Below, one piece after another: positions 34,204 through 44,373 of a DNA stretch of 64,000 bases. Numbering within the stretch: position 1 is the stretch's first letter; every line of letters starts with the position of its first letter. The notes beneath the pieces were generated by a model. It was not told the origin of the DNA. It saw only the letters and a list, made by a program, of their open reading frames with translations, and did no database searches. The stretch covers positions 3,100,001 through 3,164,000 of the forward strand of contig NC_134831.1 of assembly GCF_004210375.1 (NCBI RefSeq). Reading direction: 5' to 3'. The position numbers and the translations under genes were made by a program. This stretch comes from Tachypleus tridentatus. Its lineage: Eukaryota; Arthropoda; Merostomata; Xiphosura; Limulidae.

Positions 34204-34861
34204 ATGTTACTGCTAATTAATTCAACATCTACGTGTGTATCATGTCCGAAAGATGAACTATCTAACGCTTTTGGAAGCTACGACAACAGGTAGTTTACAT
34301 TATAACTTAATAGCATTGACAAGAACTAATAATAAAAAAAAATCGTTTTTCTCTTCTTTTAATTTTGTTTAATACGAATAACTAGAATCAAGGTTTATGA
34401 AGTAAAAAAAACGTTACGAAGCGAGTAATGAGAGAAATTATATATACATATTAAGGTATTTCATTATATATATGTATATATTAAGATATTTCATTATATA
34501 GATTTCTGTATAAATGAAGATATGTTATGAAAAATAAATGCAAATGAAATATTATAGTAAGACGAGCTGAGACCGAAGTGATTGATCGTAAACCAAACAA
34601 ACACAAAACTGAGTAGAAGTTAGGAATTTACTTCCAACGAAATTGTCGTTATGTTAAATGACTCGTTATCAACCACACTAGCATTCTCCATAAGCAGTAT
34701 TAATAAAGTTGAAGTTACATAGAAATTTAAAGAAGTTTGTTGCGTATCTGCATGTTCTGTGTCACATATATTCCGTATTTATACCCTCTGCATATCATAT
34801 AACAGGAAATAAACTTTCCGCATTTGTCTGCTCTGTGTGTAATATAATATAAAATATTTAT
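34204..34861. other. AT-rich spacer, no gene seen
   Basis: A short direct repeat (TTAAGGTATTTCATTATATA / TTAAGATATTTCATTATATA) lies at about 34450-34502. Confidence 0.5.
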
Positions 34862-35410
34862 TTTGTAATTGTATGTTCTGCGTCTAATGTAATAGGAAAT
34901 ATTTGTTTTATAATTGTTTGTTCTGCCTCTAATGTATAGGAAATATTTGTTTTGTAATTGTATGTTCTGTGTCTGTAATAGGAAATATTTGTTTTGTAAT
35001 TGTATGTTCTGTGTCTGTAATAGGAAATATTTGTTTTGTGATTGTATGTTCTGTGTCTAATGTAATAGGAAATATTTGTTTTGTAATTGTATGTTCTGTG
35101 TCTGTAATAGGAAATATTTGGTTTGTAATTGTATGTTCTGTGTCTGTAATAGGAAATATTTGTTTTGTAATTGTATGTTCTGTGTCTGTAATAGGAAATA
35201 TTTGTTTTGTGATTGTATGTTCTGTGTCTAATGTAATAGGAAATATTTGTTTTGTAATTGTATGTTCTGTGTCTGTAATAGGAAATATTTGTTTTGTGAT
35301 TGTATGTTCTGTATCTGTAATTGGAAATATTTGTTTTGTAATTGTATGTTCTGTGTCTAATGTAATAGGAAATATTTGTTTTTGTAATTGTATGTTATGT
35401 TTGTAATGTA
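34862..35410. repeat. Minisatellite, 39-44-bp unit, about 13 copies
   Basis: The unit is GTAATAGGAAATATTTGTTT, then TGTAATTGTATGTTCTGTGT and CT, with or without AAT. Most units are nearly identical, so expansion is recent. The 145-codon open frame across it (34969-35406, repeating VIGNICFVIVCSVS) follows from the repeat lengths and is not a gene. Confidence 0.95.
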
Positions 35411-36638
35411 ATAAGAAGAGTGTGAAAGCACTCAGTGTTTTTATGATTGATTGAATTAATTAAATGTTAATTGTATAAATAGATAATATAATTAACAACC
35501 TCTAATATTTCATAATATAGCACCTAAAATGAGATTTGATGAACTAAACTTTTCAAACCTTTCGTTTTACTTGGTTAACCAGAACCTTTCTCTGAGTTTG
35601 ATATAAAAATATTCCATACAGTTTGATGTATATCACATTTTTAAGGATAATTTTCATAACTCCAAAATTTTCCATGTGCGAAAAATGCAAGAATAAGAAT
35701 TTTCATTTTTCATTCCGAAAGTGATTTTATTTAACACATGGACAAAACAGACAAATAAGAGACATTCCTGACTTAGAATTTCTGACCAGAAGAAGAGCAA
35801 CTAATGAACTTCATTTACTGTCTACACGACTACTTTTAGTCGAAAAATTGCATTGACTGTAACATTTCTAACGCTTCTGCGAAACAGCGTTACATCTGGA
35901 CGTATCATCAACAACTGTTTTTTTTTCTCCGAAACAGGTGGACCTCTTGATGTATTAGCCACATATTTAGCTTTGACAAAGCAGCTGAGCGACTGGACGT
36001 ATCACCCACAGCTGGGCATCTGAACGTAGTGTGTTTTTATTAATGTTTTTTTTCGGATAAATGGTTTCTAAGCAATTAAATAGGAAATGTCAAAGCAATT
36101 TTCTGTTTTCGTTAGTATAGGAACCTATACAAAGCTCTTGTTATGATCTGAGCGCACTGGTAATTTGTGTAATAATGATAACTGGAACAGCGTAGTCGTC
36201 GTCATTCTATTGGTTATTTCGCAGCATCCTTTATCTGGATTGTAAGGAAGATATTTAACCTTCACTGTTTTGTACTCCAACATGCTGAGTATAATTTATT
36301 GTTAACTATTAAAATACTTGTACTTAACACGAAGGTACTGTAGAATATTGTAACGATTTTTAACGGTAAACACATTCGTTGAAACACAGAAACAATTACA
36401 ATCACTTTTGAGTTGTTCTGTCTTTAGAAATAAGCACTAATTTTAGACACACTTTTTATAATGTTTGATTGAAGATTATGTTAAAATCACTGACAAGGTG
36501 CTTCAAAAATGCTGGCCTAGACATTGTAATATAAATTTGTTTATTCTGTGTAATCGAAGAAACTTGTTAATTACATGCGTAATATTTAGTTACAATTTTT
36601 AACCTGAACACCACCTTGTATATACGTGGGCTAAATGG
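35411..36638. other. AT-rich spacer, no gene seen
   Basis: Nothing recognised in this stretch. Confidence 0.5.
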
Positions 36639-36846
36639 GGCCCGGCATGGCCAAGCGTGTTAAGGCGTGCGACTCGTAATCTAAGGGTCGCGGGTTCGCA
36701 TCCCCGTCGCGCTAAACATGCTCGCCCTTTCAGCCGTGGGGGCGTTATAATGTTTCGGTCAATCCCACTATTCGTTGGTAAAAGAGTAGCCCAAGAGTTG
36801 GCGGTGGGTGGTGATGACTAGCTGCGCGAAATTCAAAACAAACCAA
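36639..36846 (+). mobile_element. SINE-A with clean internal deletion
   Basis: Head to GATGACTAGCTG matches the consensus, then jumps straight to GCGCGAAATTC at 36824. About 65 bp of the 3' body are missing. Confidence 0.9.
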
Positions 36847-36949
36847 ATTATCGAGTCGACCTTCATAATACCTGAATTCAAAGCCTCCATTATTTCCGAG
36901 TTCAATAAATTCATTATACCTCAGTAAATTGTCACATATTTGTTGTTGT

Positions 36950-37070
36950 TTTCCTGACGACCAGAGCTATGCAACAAGCACTTTGCACTCTGTCCATAGT
37001 GAAGAATTGGCCCCCAGATTTGAGCGTTGTAAGAAGGTAAACTTGCCACTGAACCTGCACGAGGAGGGCC
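36950..37070 (-). mobile_element. SINE-C, diverged
   Basis: CCAGAGCTATGCAACAAGC, then CTCTGTCCATAG, GATTTGAGCGTTGTAAG and a CCACTGAACC head. It accounts for most of the open frame at 36929-37252. Confidence 0.5.
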
Positions 37071-38340
37071 CATTAGAAAGTCGTGTACATTGTGTGAATG
37101 CTGTATTTACTGTCTGTATTTCGTGCGAAATGCTTAATTATAGTCGCTTCGTCATTTCAGAAATAGTACTTTTGTTGAACAAATTTGAAATTGTATTTAT
37201 TGGTGTTTTGTTATTTATCTTTTATTGTGTAGCTTCCATAAAATTTAGATAATAAATATTTCGTTTTTCACGTGAACGAGATTATTGTTAAAACTATGAA
37301 AAAAAATTCAAACGAGTTGTTAGTAACTGGAAGTATAAAAACACAACAAATCGTAATCTATTCACAACTGAATTACTTAGATCACGGACAAGGTAAACAT
37401 TTTGTTTTGGGTTTTAATATACGTTTCAGTAAGAAAATATAAAATTATCACCGAAATAAACAGTGCTTATATGTTTGACTAAATAAGTTTGTAATTCCAA
37501 AGTATATTTCTGATGCGTGACAATATATGCAATAATTTCTGCATACGAATGTGCATTGCCATGAAAAGCTAGAGTAAAACGTATTTATAAAGTAGCATAA
37601 TATATGTAAAAATATGCGAGAACAATTCTAATCTACTCGTTATCATACATAATTATTACTAACAAGAAAATTAGCTTAAAACTATTAGGTTTATGTTGTC
37701 ATATATTTCATTATTAATCTTGGTAGTTTGAACTGGCTTTATGACTCAGACTCACTAGTGAAAATACAAAGGAAATTTGAAAGTTTAAGTAAGGTAGACG
37801 TAACGTACCATGTCATGCAATATAGCACTAACAACAGCTGTCTATATCGTTGAGGAAACAATGCATTCTAATCCTTATAAGTTATTAAAATATATTGAGT
37901 TAACTTATATCCATCACTGGATTGATTTTTAGTTTTAATCTAAGTAGGTATCTGGCTATAATGGAAAGACAGAAGTAAAATACGTGCACGTAAATACGTA
38001 AATAAATACTTGGAACTGAGGGAAATGCAGTCGTTTTATTACGTTTATTTGTCCCTTTCCTGTGAAATAAATTTCTAAAAAATAAAAGTGATGTTTTTTT
38101 TAGTGTTACTAGTAATAGAACCTGCATGTGAAATGTTTTCCTAGTTACTTTCGATTAGTTAACATATTAATTTAATTCAACTCGAATTTATTCAGTTGGT
38201 AATTTCTTAAGAGGAACACTTTCGTCAAATAGTGTAATTGCTAAAAGAAAAGATAAAAAATGAGTTTAATGTCTGATTTGTTCTACTTGTGTTCCAAACA
38301 GACTTAACCACAAAACATTCCTAGTTGATTGGAGAATCAA
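37071..38340. other. AT-rich spacer upstream of the gene exon
   Basis: No repeat or coding frame recognised. A distal promoter could lie here, but nothing diagnostic is visible. Confidence 0.4.
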
Positions 38341-38699
38341 TTCAATTTTTTTCTACCGCTGATCCATATCAAGTATAGGGATGCTTGTCATCTCGCCTGC
38401 TGGAATGACCCGTACTTCGTCTTCTCCTGAGCATGCGTAGTGGAGATGAATATTTCACTTATTTGCTGTCCAATGTCTCTTCAAAGCCCATCTGTTCGCG
38501 ACGCTGCGAGAAGCCAACTTGCGGGACTAATTTACTTTCACGTTCGTCTCACTTCAGTTTATCTCAGAGGTGTTGTAGAATGATAAAGAAAACTGGTAGT
38601 GTTCATAAACAGTTCCCAGCTTTCTCCATGTTGCTCTTCGTAATTTTAGAATTATATTTAAATGTCCTGGAGAAATTGTCTATTTGGACTTAATACAGG
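38341..38699 (+). promoter_or_regulatory. Candidate 5' UTR or proximal promoter with upstream ORF
   Basis: Base composition rises here relative to the AT-rich surroundings. GAGCATGCG at 38428-38436 is a partial NRF1-like palindrome. An 86-codon frame starts at 38433 in the same phase as the main ATG and ends at TAA 38691-38693, six bases before it. If the region is exonic this is an upstream ORF. Alternatively TTTGGACTTAATACAG at 38683-38698 could serve as a splice acceptor, placing the exon start at 38699. Confidence 0.4.
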
Positions 38700-39516
38700 A
38701 TGGCAGCGCAAGATAGTGAGATAGCCAAACTGTGTCCCCGTCTAGGGGAGTCCGAATACCCCAAACCACTGAACACTGATTTGATTGCTATTCATGTTAC
38801 CGAGCATGCAGAAACAAATTCTGAAAATCTGAGTGAACGTCCATCGCTAAACTTACTTAGATGGTCTTCTTACGAGCACTCCACCAGTGGCCTGGACGAA
38901 GGAGTGGTCGTGCGGGTGGCTAGCAGTATTGAATGGAAGGAAGGAAAGAGTGAGCTTCAAACGAATCCTTCTCGTTCGCCCTCGGTTCTGTCGGTGGCGT
39001 CGTCACATAACAGCCACGGTGAAACGCCTCATCGTCGACAGAATCATACAAGTCGTCGCAAATCGTACGTTGGAGAAGAACAGGAAAATAGTGGCCACAA
39101 GTCCCGCATCAGAAGTCAACAGTTCCTTACTCCTCCAGATGACAGTAGGTGTCATGGTCGTCGACATTCCATGGAAACATCCAGCCACCAAACTGCAGTT
39201 AAAAAGACGAGGAAGGGTTCTTATCCCGAAAATGAGGTTCGTCGTGTTGACCGAAGATCCATCGACATTAGTTACGGACCTAGCTGTAGAATCTCTCGGA
39301 GTGAGGGACAAGCGCGCCGGTCCTCTCAAGTAACGCGAAGGTCAACCAAGAAGACGGAGGAAGAACATTACAAAGAAGACGTAGGACAGGAAAATGGAAT
39401 ACTACGAAGACGGTTGGTCATAATTCTCATTTGTTCTGTGTCTATCTTCATTCTGCTGACCAGTGTGATCCTTGTAGCGGTCACTTTGTCCCTTTCTCCG
39501 ACTATTGACAAGCTAG
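38700..39516 (+). CDS. First coding exon of a type II single-pass membrane protein (unidentified)
   Basis: The ATG at 38700 has a good context (A at -3, G at +4), and an in-frame stop lies six bases upstream. The frame encodes 272 residues plus one base, ending AG|GTAAGA, a consensus donor (phase 1). Residues 1-235 are hydrophilic, rich in Ser, Arg and Glu. They carry repeated basophilic kinase-type sites: RRKS (119-122), RRHS (154-157), RRS (185-187), RRSS (206-209), RRST (213-216). RRR at 236-238 precedes a hydrophobic stretch at about 239-263, then SPTID. Positive charges before the membrane segment and no signal peptide imply the N-terminus is cytoplasmic. The ectodomain would be encoded by later exons. 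If the donor were ignored the frame would stop at 39569. I do not recognise the family; proteases, TNF-like ligands, teneurin- and collagen-type proteins share this layout. Confidence 0.75.
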
Positions 39517-39970
39517 GTAAGATAAAACATTACATCTATCCAATGACAGGTTTTGTATCCTTTCTATAGTCAAAACTAACACTTTCAATGCTAGTTGCAG
39601 CTTATTATATATTGTAATAAAGTAGATATAACACTATAAACCATAAACCGAGGTAATATTTTACAATATCGATATACCAGTTTGTCATACTAAAATATGA
39701 ATTTGATTACTTTCAAAAACCATACTTTTAATGAATAACTAATGTTGTATCATCGAAAAAATTAACAAAAAGTTCATTGTATCAAACTACAATATAATTA
39801 TTGTTCAGAGGGCAACAGTGTATTCCAATAATTACATTGTTCTAATACACTTCATTCATGGGGTTAACTTGTTTTCGTAAACAAGCCATGCTGGTGTATT
39901 GTTAGAAGGTTATTATACTGTTATGAATCTGAATCATTACAATGTGTGAGGAAGTCGAGTACGTTACATT
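39517..39970 (+). other. Start of the presumed first intron
   Basis: Begins GTAAGATAAAAC. AT content jumps back to background immediately after the donor, which supports the exon boundary. No later exon in the right frame was recognised in the remaining 24 kb. Confidence 0.5.
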
Positions 39971-40242
39971 GTTTGTTTTGGAATTTCGCACAAAGCTACT
40001 CGAGGGCTATCTATGCTAGCCGTCCATAATTTTGCAGTGTAAGACTAGAGGGAAGGCAGCTAGTCATCACCACCCACCGCCAACTCTTGGGCTACTCTTT
40101 TACCAACGAATAGTGGGATTGACCGTCACATTATAACGCCCCCACGGCTGGGAGGGCGAGCATGTTTGGCGCGACTCGGGCGCGAACCCGCGACCCTCAG
40201 ATTACGAAGCGCACGCCTTAACGCGCTAGGCCATGCCAGGCC
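39971..40242 (-). mobile_element. SINE-A, full length, young
   Basis: Close to consensus and very similar to the copies at 51444-51733 and 51811-52092, sharing GGGAGGGCGAGCATGTTT, GCGCGACTCGGGCGCGAACC and the ACGAAGCGCACGCCTTAACG head. It defines a GC-richer subfamily. Confidence 0.95.
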
Positions 40243-40800
40243 CATTTTGATAAGAGCTACAATGTAAAATATAATACTGCCAAATCTACTTACACGATTT
40301 GTACGTAGCGATATACAACATGTGCACTCTGGGGTTGTCTTTCTCAATTTTCGTTTTCGTGTCCTCTTTTATTTTTTAAAGTTTTCAAAAACTTTAATAA
40401 CACTTAGTTTTTCCTTACATGAGACATTCGACGTAACAGTAAATTAATGCACCTGTCTGTACTCATGCTTAAATGACATGGAGTTCTTTTAAAAAGCTTA
40501 TGAAAGTCTCTTGTATTTCCTTATCTAACGAAATCATTCCAATTCCTTATAATAAGTAGAAGTTACCTGGTATACACACAAATATATCTATTTACCGTAA
40601 GGAAAAAACAAAATAAAATATAAATGTTTAACCTCCTCTTAACTTTAAGAATTACTTTGTTCAATTGATGTAAACTTTTCTTTACCCAATATCACGATTT
40701 TCCCTTAAATAAAACACGGTTTGTGTCATAAGTAATTGTATATTTCTTCTAAAAACGAAAAACTTGCATGAAATTCAGAGTATCCAAGATATTGTTTCAT
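40243..40800. other. AT-rich spacer, no gene seen
   Basis: Nothing recognised in this stretch. Confidence 0.5.
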
Positions 40801-40912
40801 TCAATTTCGTATTTGGAATTCACTAGTTAGTGCTACATATCGCCAACTCCTAGACTATTCTTGTCAGACCGTATTTTGGTGAGTTGACCTTCACTCTTAT
40901 AACGCACCCTCG
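40801..40912 (-). mobile_element. SINE-D fragment
   Basis: ATCGCCAACTCCTAGACTAT, CTTGTCAGACCG, TTATAACGCACCCTCGC in minus-strand SINE order. Confidence 0.5.
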
Positions 40913-40935
40913 CACTAGTTCTGATCTTTAGAATG

Positions 40936-41054
40936 ATCTAGTACAGCGGTATTTTTACGGACTTATGACGCTAAAATCAGGGGTTCGATTCCCCTCGGTG
41001 GGCTCAGCAGATAGCCCAATGTGGCTTTGCTATAAGAAAACACACACACACACT
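40936..41054 (+). mobile_element. SINE-B, full length
   Basis: CTAGTACAGCGGTATTTTTA head, GGGGTTCGATTCCCCTCGGT B box and (AC)n tail. Confidence 0.9.
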
Positions 41055-41070
41055 CGATCATAAACTTATT

Positions 41071-41405
41071 TTAATTAACTGAATAGCAACACCAGCTGGT
41101 GTACGTGCTTTTCAAGGAAGTAACATCGAAGTTTATGAGCCTTTCTTTTTGGCAAAACGTTCTGAACTGAACACAGATAGTCCAGAGTATAGCTTTATGC
41201 TTAATTATAAACAAGCAAATATTCTGAACTGTTTTTAAGAATTTCTAATTAGTTAATTAATTAACTGAATAGCAGCGCCAGCTGGTGTACGAGCTTTCCA
41301 AGGAAGTAACATCAAAGTTTATAAGCCTTTCTTTTTTGGCAAACGTTCTGAATTGAGCTTTGTGCTTAATTCTAAATAAACAAACGTCCTGAGTTGTTTT
41401 TAAGA
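41071..41405. repeat. Tandem duplication, unit about 150-180 bp
   Basis: TTAACTGAATAGCA(A/G)C(A/G)CC, AGCTGGTGTACG(T/A)GCTTT, GGAAGTAACATC(G/A)AAGTTTA and GGCAAAACGTTCTGAA(C/T)TGA occur in both units (about 41071-41250 and 41251-41405). Each unit ends with a SINE-C tail (TTTATGCTTAATTATAAAC / TTTGTGCTTAATTCTAAAT), so the SINE was there before the duplication. Confidence 0.85.
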
Positions 41406-41745
41406 TTTTTTTACATTATAGTTATTAATAACTTATTACTAAGTAAGAAACGTTTCTCCTTTTTGAACTTCTAACATTGCATGGTAACTTTAGGAGATAG
41501 ATAATATTTAACGGAAGGGGGGAGTTGTTTCACTTTTCTTTTGGTAGTTCAGCAGCTGGATAATAAAACGAAAAAATGTTTTTGAACACGTTTTGACGCA
41601 ACTAAGAAACTGTATATTGAAACTAGACTCCTTAAAAACGAGGAAGAATAATGAAAAAATGTTCAGAATTAGTTAAACACATGTATATGACAGAAACTTT
41701 GTGTTTATTTGCAACGTTTCGACAAAACCCCTTAGTTAGACAGTT

Positions 41746-41862
41746 TAAACCGTCAAACACTAAGTGACATAAAAGGCTATCTTTGTTGTGCCCATCACGA
41801 ATATCGTAATCCGGTTTTTGACAGTGTGAGTCCGCGGACGTACTGCTGAGTCACTGTGAACG
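41746..41862 (-). mobile_element. SINE-C
   Basis: GGCTATCTTTGTTGTGCCCA, ATCGTAATCCGGTTTTTGAC, GTACTGCTGAGTCACTGTG. Confidence 0.75.
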
Positions 41863-43325
41863 TTTCATGTCTGTGAGTAAACCATAATTATATGTAATTT
41901 GGGCTCTTAAAATTATGAACAATTTTGATATATCTTCTTAACTCAGTTTGTAAAAAAAAAGTACAAATTTTATTCAGTTTCGTAACTAAGCGAATAAAAA
42001 AAGTTAAAACAAAGAATTTTTAACTTTAAATAAATTTACAAAATTATTTGTGTGGGTGTGGGGGGGGGGTCCTATTGTAGAGCAACATGATGTTCCAAGT
42101 CCCCTCTCATTACCAACTGAGATCAGTGCGCTTTAAAAGAAAACATCTCTAAAGCTGGTCTATTCCTTCGATTGATAATGTACGTGAACAGTGTGGTAAT
42201 TTTCGCGATAGTTTAAACATGAAACGGCAGATTAGAAATATTCTTTGAAACACTGCATGTGACACCTTAATTAGTGAACGAGAAATGTCGAACAGCCGAC
42301 GGCCAGACGAGAGGGATTAGCTCTTCCTCCTCTGTCACTTAAACAAAGCACCATGTAATTAAAAGATAAGTAAATATCGTGTTAACGGTAGCATGTTTGT
42401 TTAATGCTTTAAAGAAAAGTGTTGAAACAAAATCAATTTTAATTTTATGTTTTAGATTAAAAGTATTGTCATTAACACACGTACTAGTGGTATTTTTTTT
42501 TGCATTTATTTTGTTTTATATATAACCACATTCCAATTGAAAATTTCTGCAAGTTTTGAATGCAAGAATGCTCCCCCTGTAGAACATCTTTCACTGTACA
42601 GCACCTACCATTAAAAAAACAACAACAATAATTTTGGGGTTGATAGGAGTTATTGAACCTAGTTATAACGTCAGCAAACCTTAATTAGTACAAACACACA
42701 TAACTTAAATGCAACAATGTGTGTGTGTACATACACGAACAAAATGTTCGTGACGAAAACAAAATTTCAAAGACAGAAAATAAATAAAAAACAGCGCATG
42801 TAAGACAATACTATCACGTGATGTGCTTTTCCGCGACACACACTACCAAGCACGAGAGTCAACGCAAAGAACATTTAAACAAAAGAAACTGTCACAAAGA
42901 AACCTTTCACAACTGTCAGATTTAGACATTTTAAAACTGTTTGATAAAGGTGAGGGGTGGGTCGGTGGGTAAAAAAAGAGCCTATTTAATTACATGTGCC
43001 AAAAAGGAAACAACATTGAAATGCCAACATAGTTAGTAGCTTTTTTATGTCTTCCCTATCAGTGCATTTCTTTAATAAACGTTGCAAAAACACGTTAAGT
43101 CGACAACACTGTCGGCTTACTTTAGCATGAAGCTACAAAGTTTGTGACTGTTAAAAGTATGGATCTGTTTGCTCGTATAACGAACCAAAAAATTATCTTT
43201 TGTCAAATAGCGCAAATTCTAAAACAAAATAAATTAGTCAGTAAAATATTCAAACGTACAAAATTTATTTCAGTTTTGTTTTCGTTTGCTGTAATATTGT
43301 CCTGTTAATATATGCGTTATAATAT
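41863..43325. other. AT-rich spacer, no gene seen
   Basis: A G-run (GTGTGGGTGTGGGGGGGGGG) lies at 42051-42070. About 42280-42330 is less AT-rich but has no open frame of note. Confidence 0.5.
43041..43112. repeat. 72-bp repeat, also at 44301-44373
   Basis: ATGTCTTCCCTATCAGTGCA, TTTCTTTAATAAACGT, AACACGTTAAGTCGACAACA and CTGT. A direct copy lies 1.26 kb downstream with few changes, like the ends of an element or a short segmental duplication. Confidence 0.85.
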
Positions 43326-43602
43326 GTTTGCTTTGTTTTTGAATTTTGTGCAAAGCTATACGAGGGCTATCCGCGTTAGCTGTCCCTAATTTAACAGTGT
43401 AAGACTAAATGGAAGGCAGCTAGTCATCACCACCCACCGCAAGCTCTTGGGCTTTTCTTTTACCAACGAATGGTGGGATTGACTGTCACATTATAACGTC
43501 CCTAAGCTGAGAAGGCGAGCATGTTTGGTGTGACGAGAAGTCGAACCTGCGACCCTCGGATTACGAGTCGAGTGCCTTAACCACCTGGCCATGCCAAGCC
43601 CA
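43326..43602 (-). mobile_element. SINE-A, full length, with target-site duplication
   Basis: Flanked by TTATAATAT at 43317-43325 and 43603-43611. Confidence 0.95.
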
Positions 43603-43884
43603 TTATAATATCGCCAGCTGCTTGCTAATTTGGATAATTCAGTAAGAAGTATATCCTTCCCTTCTCATGGATATGTCTGTTTCGATACTTCACAACAAAC
43701 AAACAAATCATTGCTAGTCACCGTAATTAATTTTTCGTGCTGTGTGATAATGTATAATTTGGTTCAATACAAATTGAGCTGTTTTGTCTGGAATGTTCTA
43801 TATTACTTGTGTATAGAAGTTAAGTGTACTTTTTTCCGGGTACTCTTCACCATTGTGCATTATAATTATAACTTGAATGACTTG

Positions 43885-44150
43885 ACTTGTTGGACCAGCC
43901 GTACCTTATGGTTAGATGCCTGTACTGTAAATCCTACGGTTCGCTGTTCAATTCCCGTTACCGCAAAAATGCGTTTCTTTCTTTAGGAATGAAGGTTAAA
44001 TTCTGATATTCGGCCAGACAAAAATAAGCCAGGAGTTGACGGTGGGTGCTATTGATTAGCTACCTTCTTTTAAGTATATTAGTTCAAAATAAGAGAAGGA
44101 TATGTGCAGATGTCAATTCAATAGTTTTACGCAAAAACTCTGAAACACAT
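43885..44150 (+). mobile_element. Diverged SINE
   Basis: tRNA-like head GACCAGCCGTACCTTATGGT with GTTCGCTGTTCAATTCCCGT as B box, then AGCCAGGAGTTGACGGTGGG and a TAGCTACCTTCTTTTAAGTA block. Block order follows SINE-A but divergence is high. Confidence 0.6.
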
Positions 44151-44224
44151 AAAAACATTCTATAATTATAAAAGTTAAGAAAAAAAACCTTTACTCTTGA
44201 GTTAAACATAAAATAATATAATTA

Positions 44225-44275
44225 TATCTAAACAAACGTTTCGTCTTCACGGTTTCTTCAGGGTTAACATACATT
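44225..44275 (-). repeat. Hammerhead-like core, fourth locus
   Basis: On the minus strand it reads CCCTGAAGAAACCGTGAAGA then CGAAACGTTTGTT. CTGAAGA and GAAACG are both present, but the intervening bases do not form a clear stem. Confidence 0.35.
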
Positions 44276-44300
44276 ACTGTTTAGAATATTCATTAGGAAC

Positions 44301-44373
44301 TTTTGTATGTCTTCCCTATCAGTGCATTTCTTTGATAAACGTGGCTAAAAACACGTTAAGTCGACAACACTGT
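44301..44373. repeat. 72-bp repeat, second copy
   Basis: Direct-orientation partner of 43041-43112. Confidence 0.85.

Noticed and set aside
34969..35406. 145-codon hydrophobic repetitive protein
   Set aside because: Entirely within a minisatellite; the open frame follows from the unit lengths.
36929..37252. 107-codon plus-strand frame
   Set aside because: Overlaps a diverged minus-strand SINE-C; the remainder is AT-rich and unrecognised.
39003..39329. 108-codon minus-strand frame opposite the exon
   Set aside because: Antisense shadow of the Arg/Ser-rich coding sequence.
38887..39333. 148-codon plus-strand frame overlapping the membrane-protein exon
   Set aside because: It lies in another frame of a GC-richer coding exon and has no recognisable domain. 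The main frame has the good start context, membrane segment and splice donor.
43630..43986. 118-codon plus-strand frame
   Set aside because: Its 3' third is a diverged SINE head and the rest has no recognisable motif.
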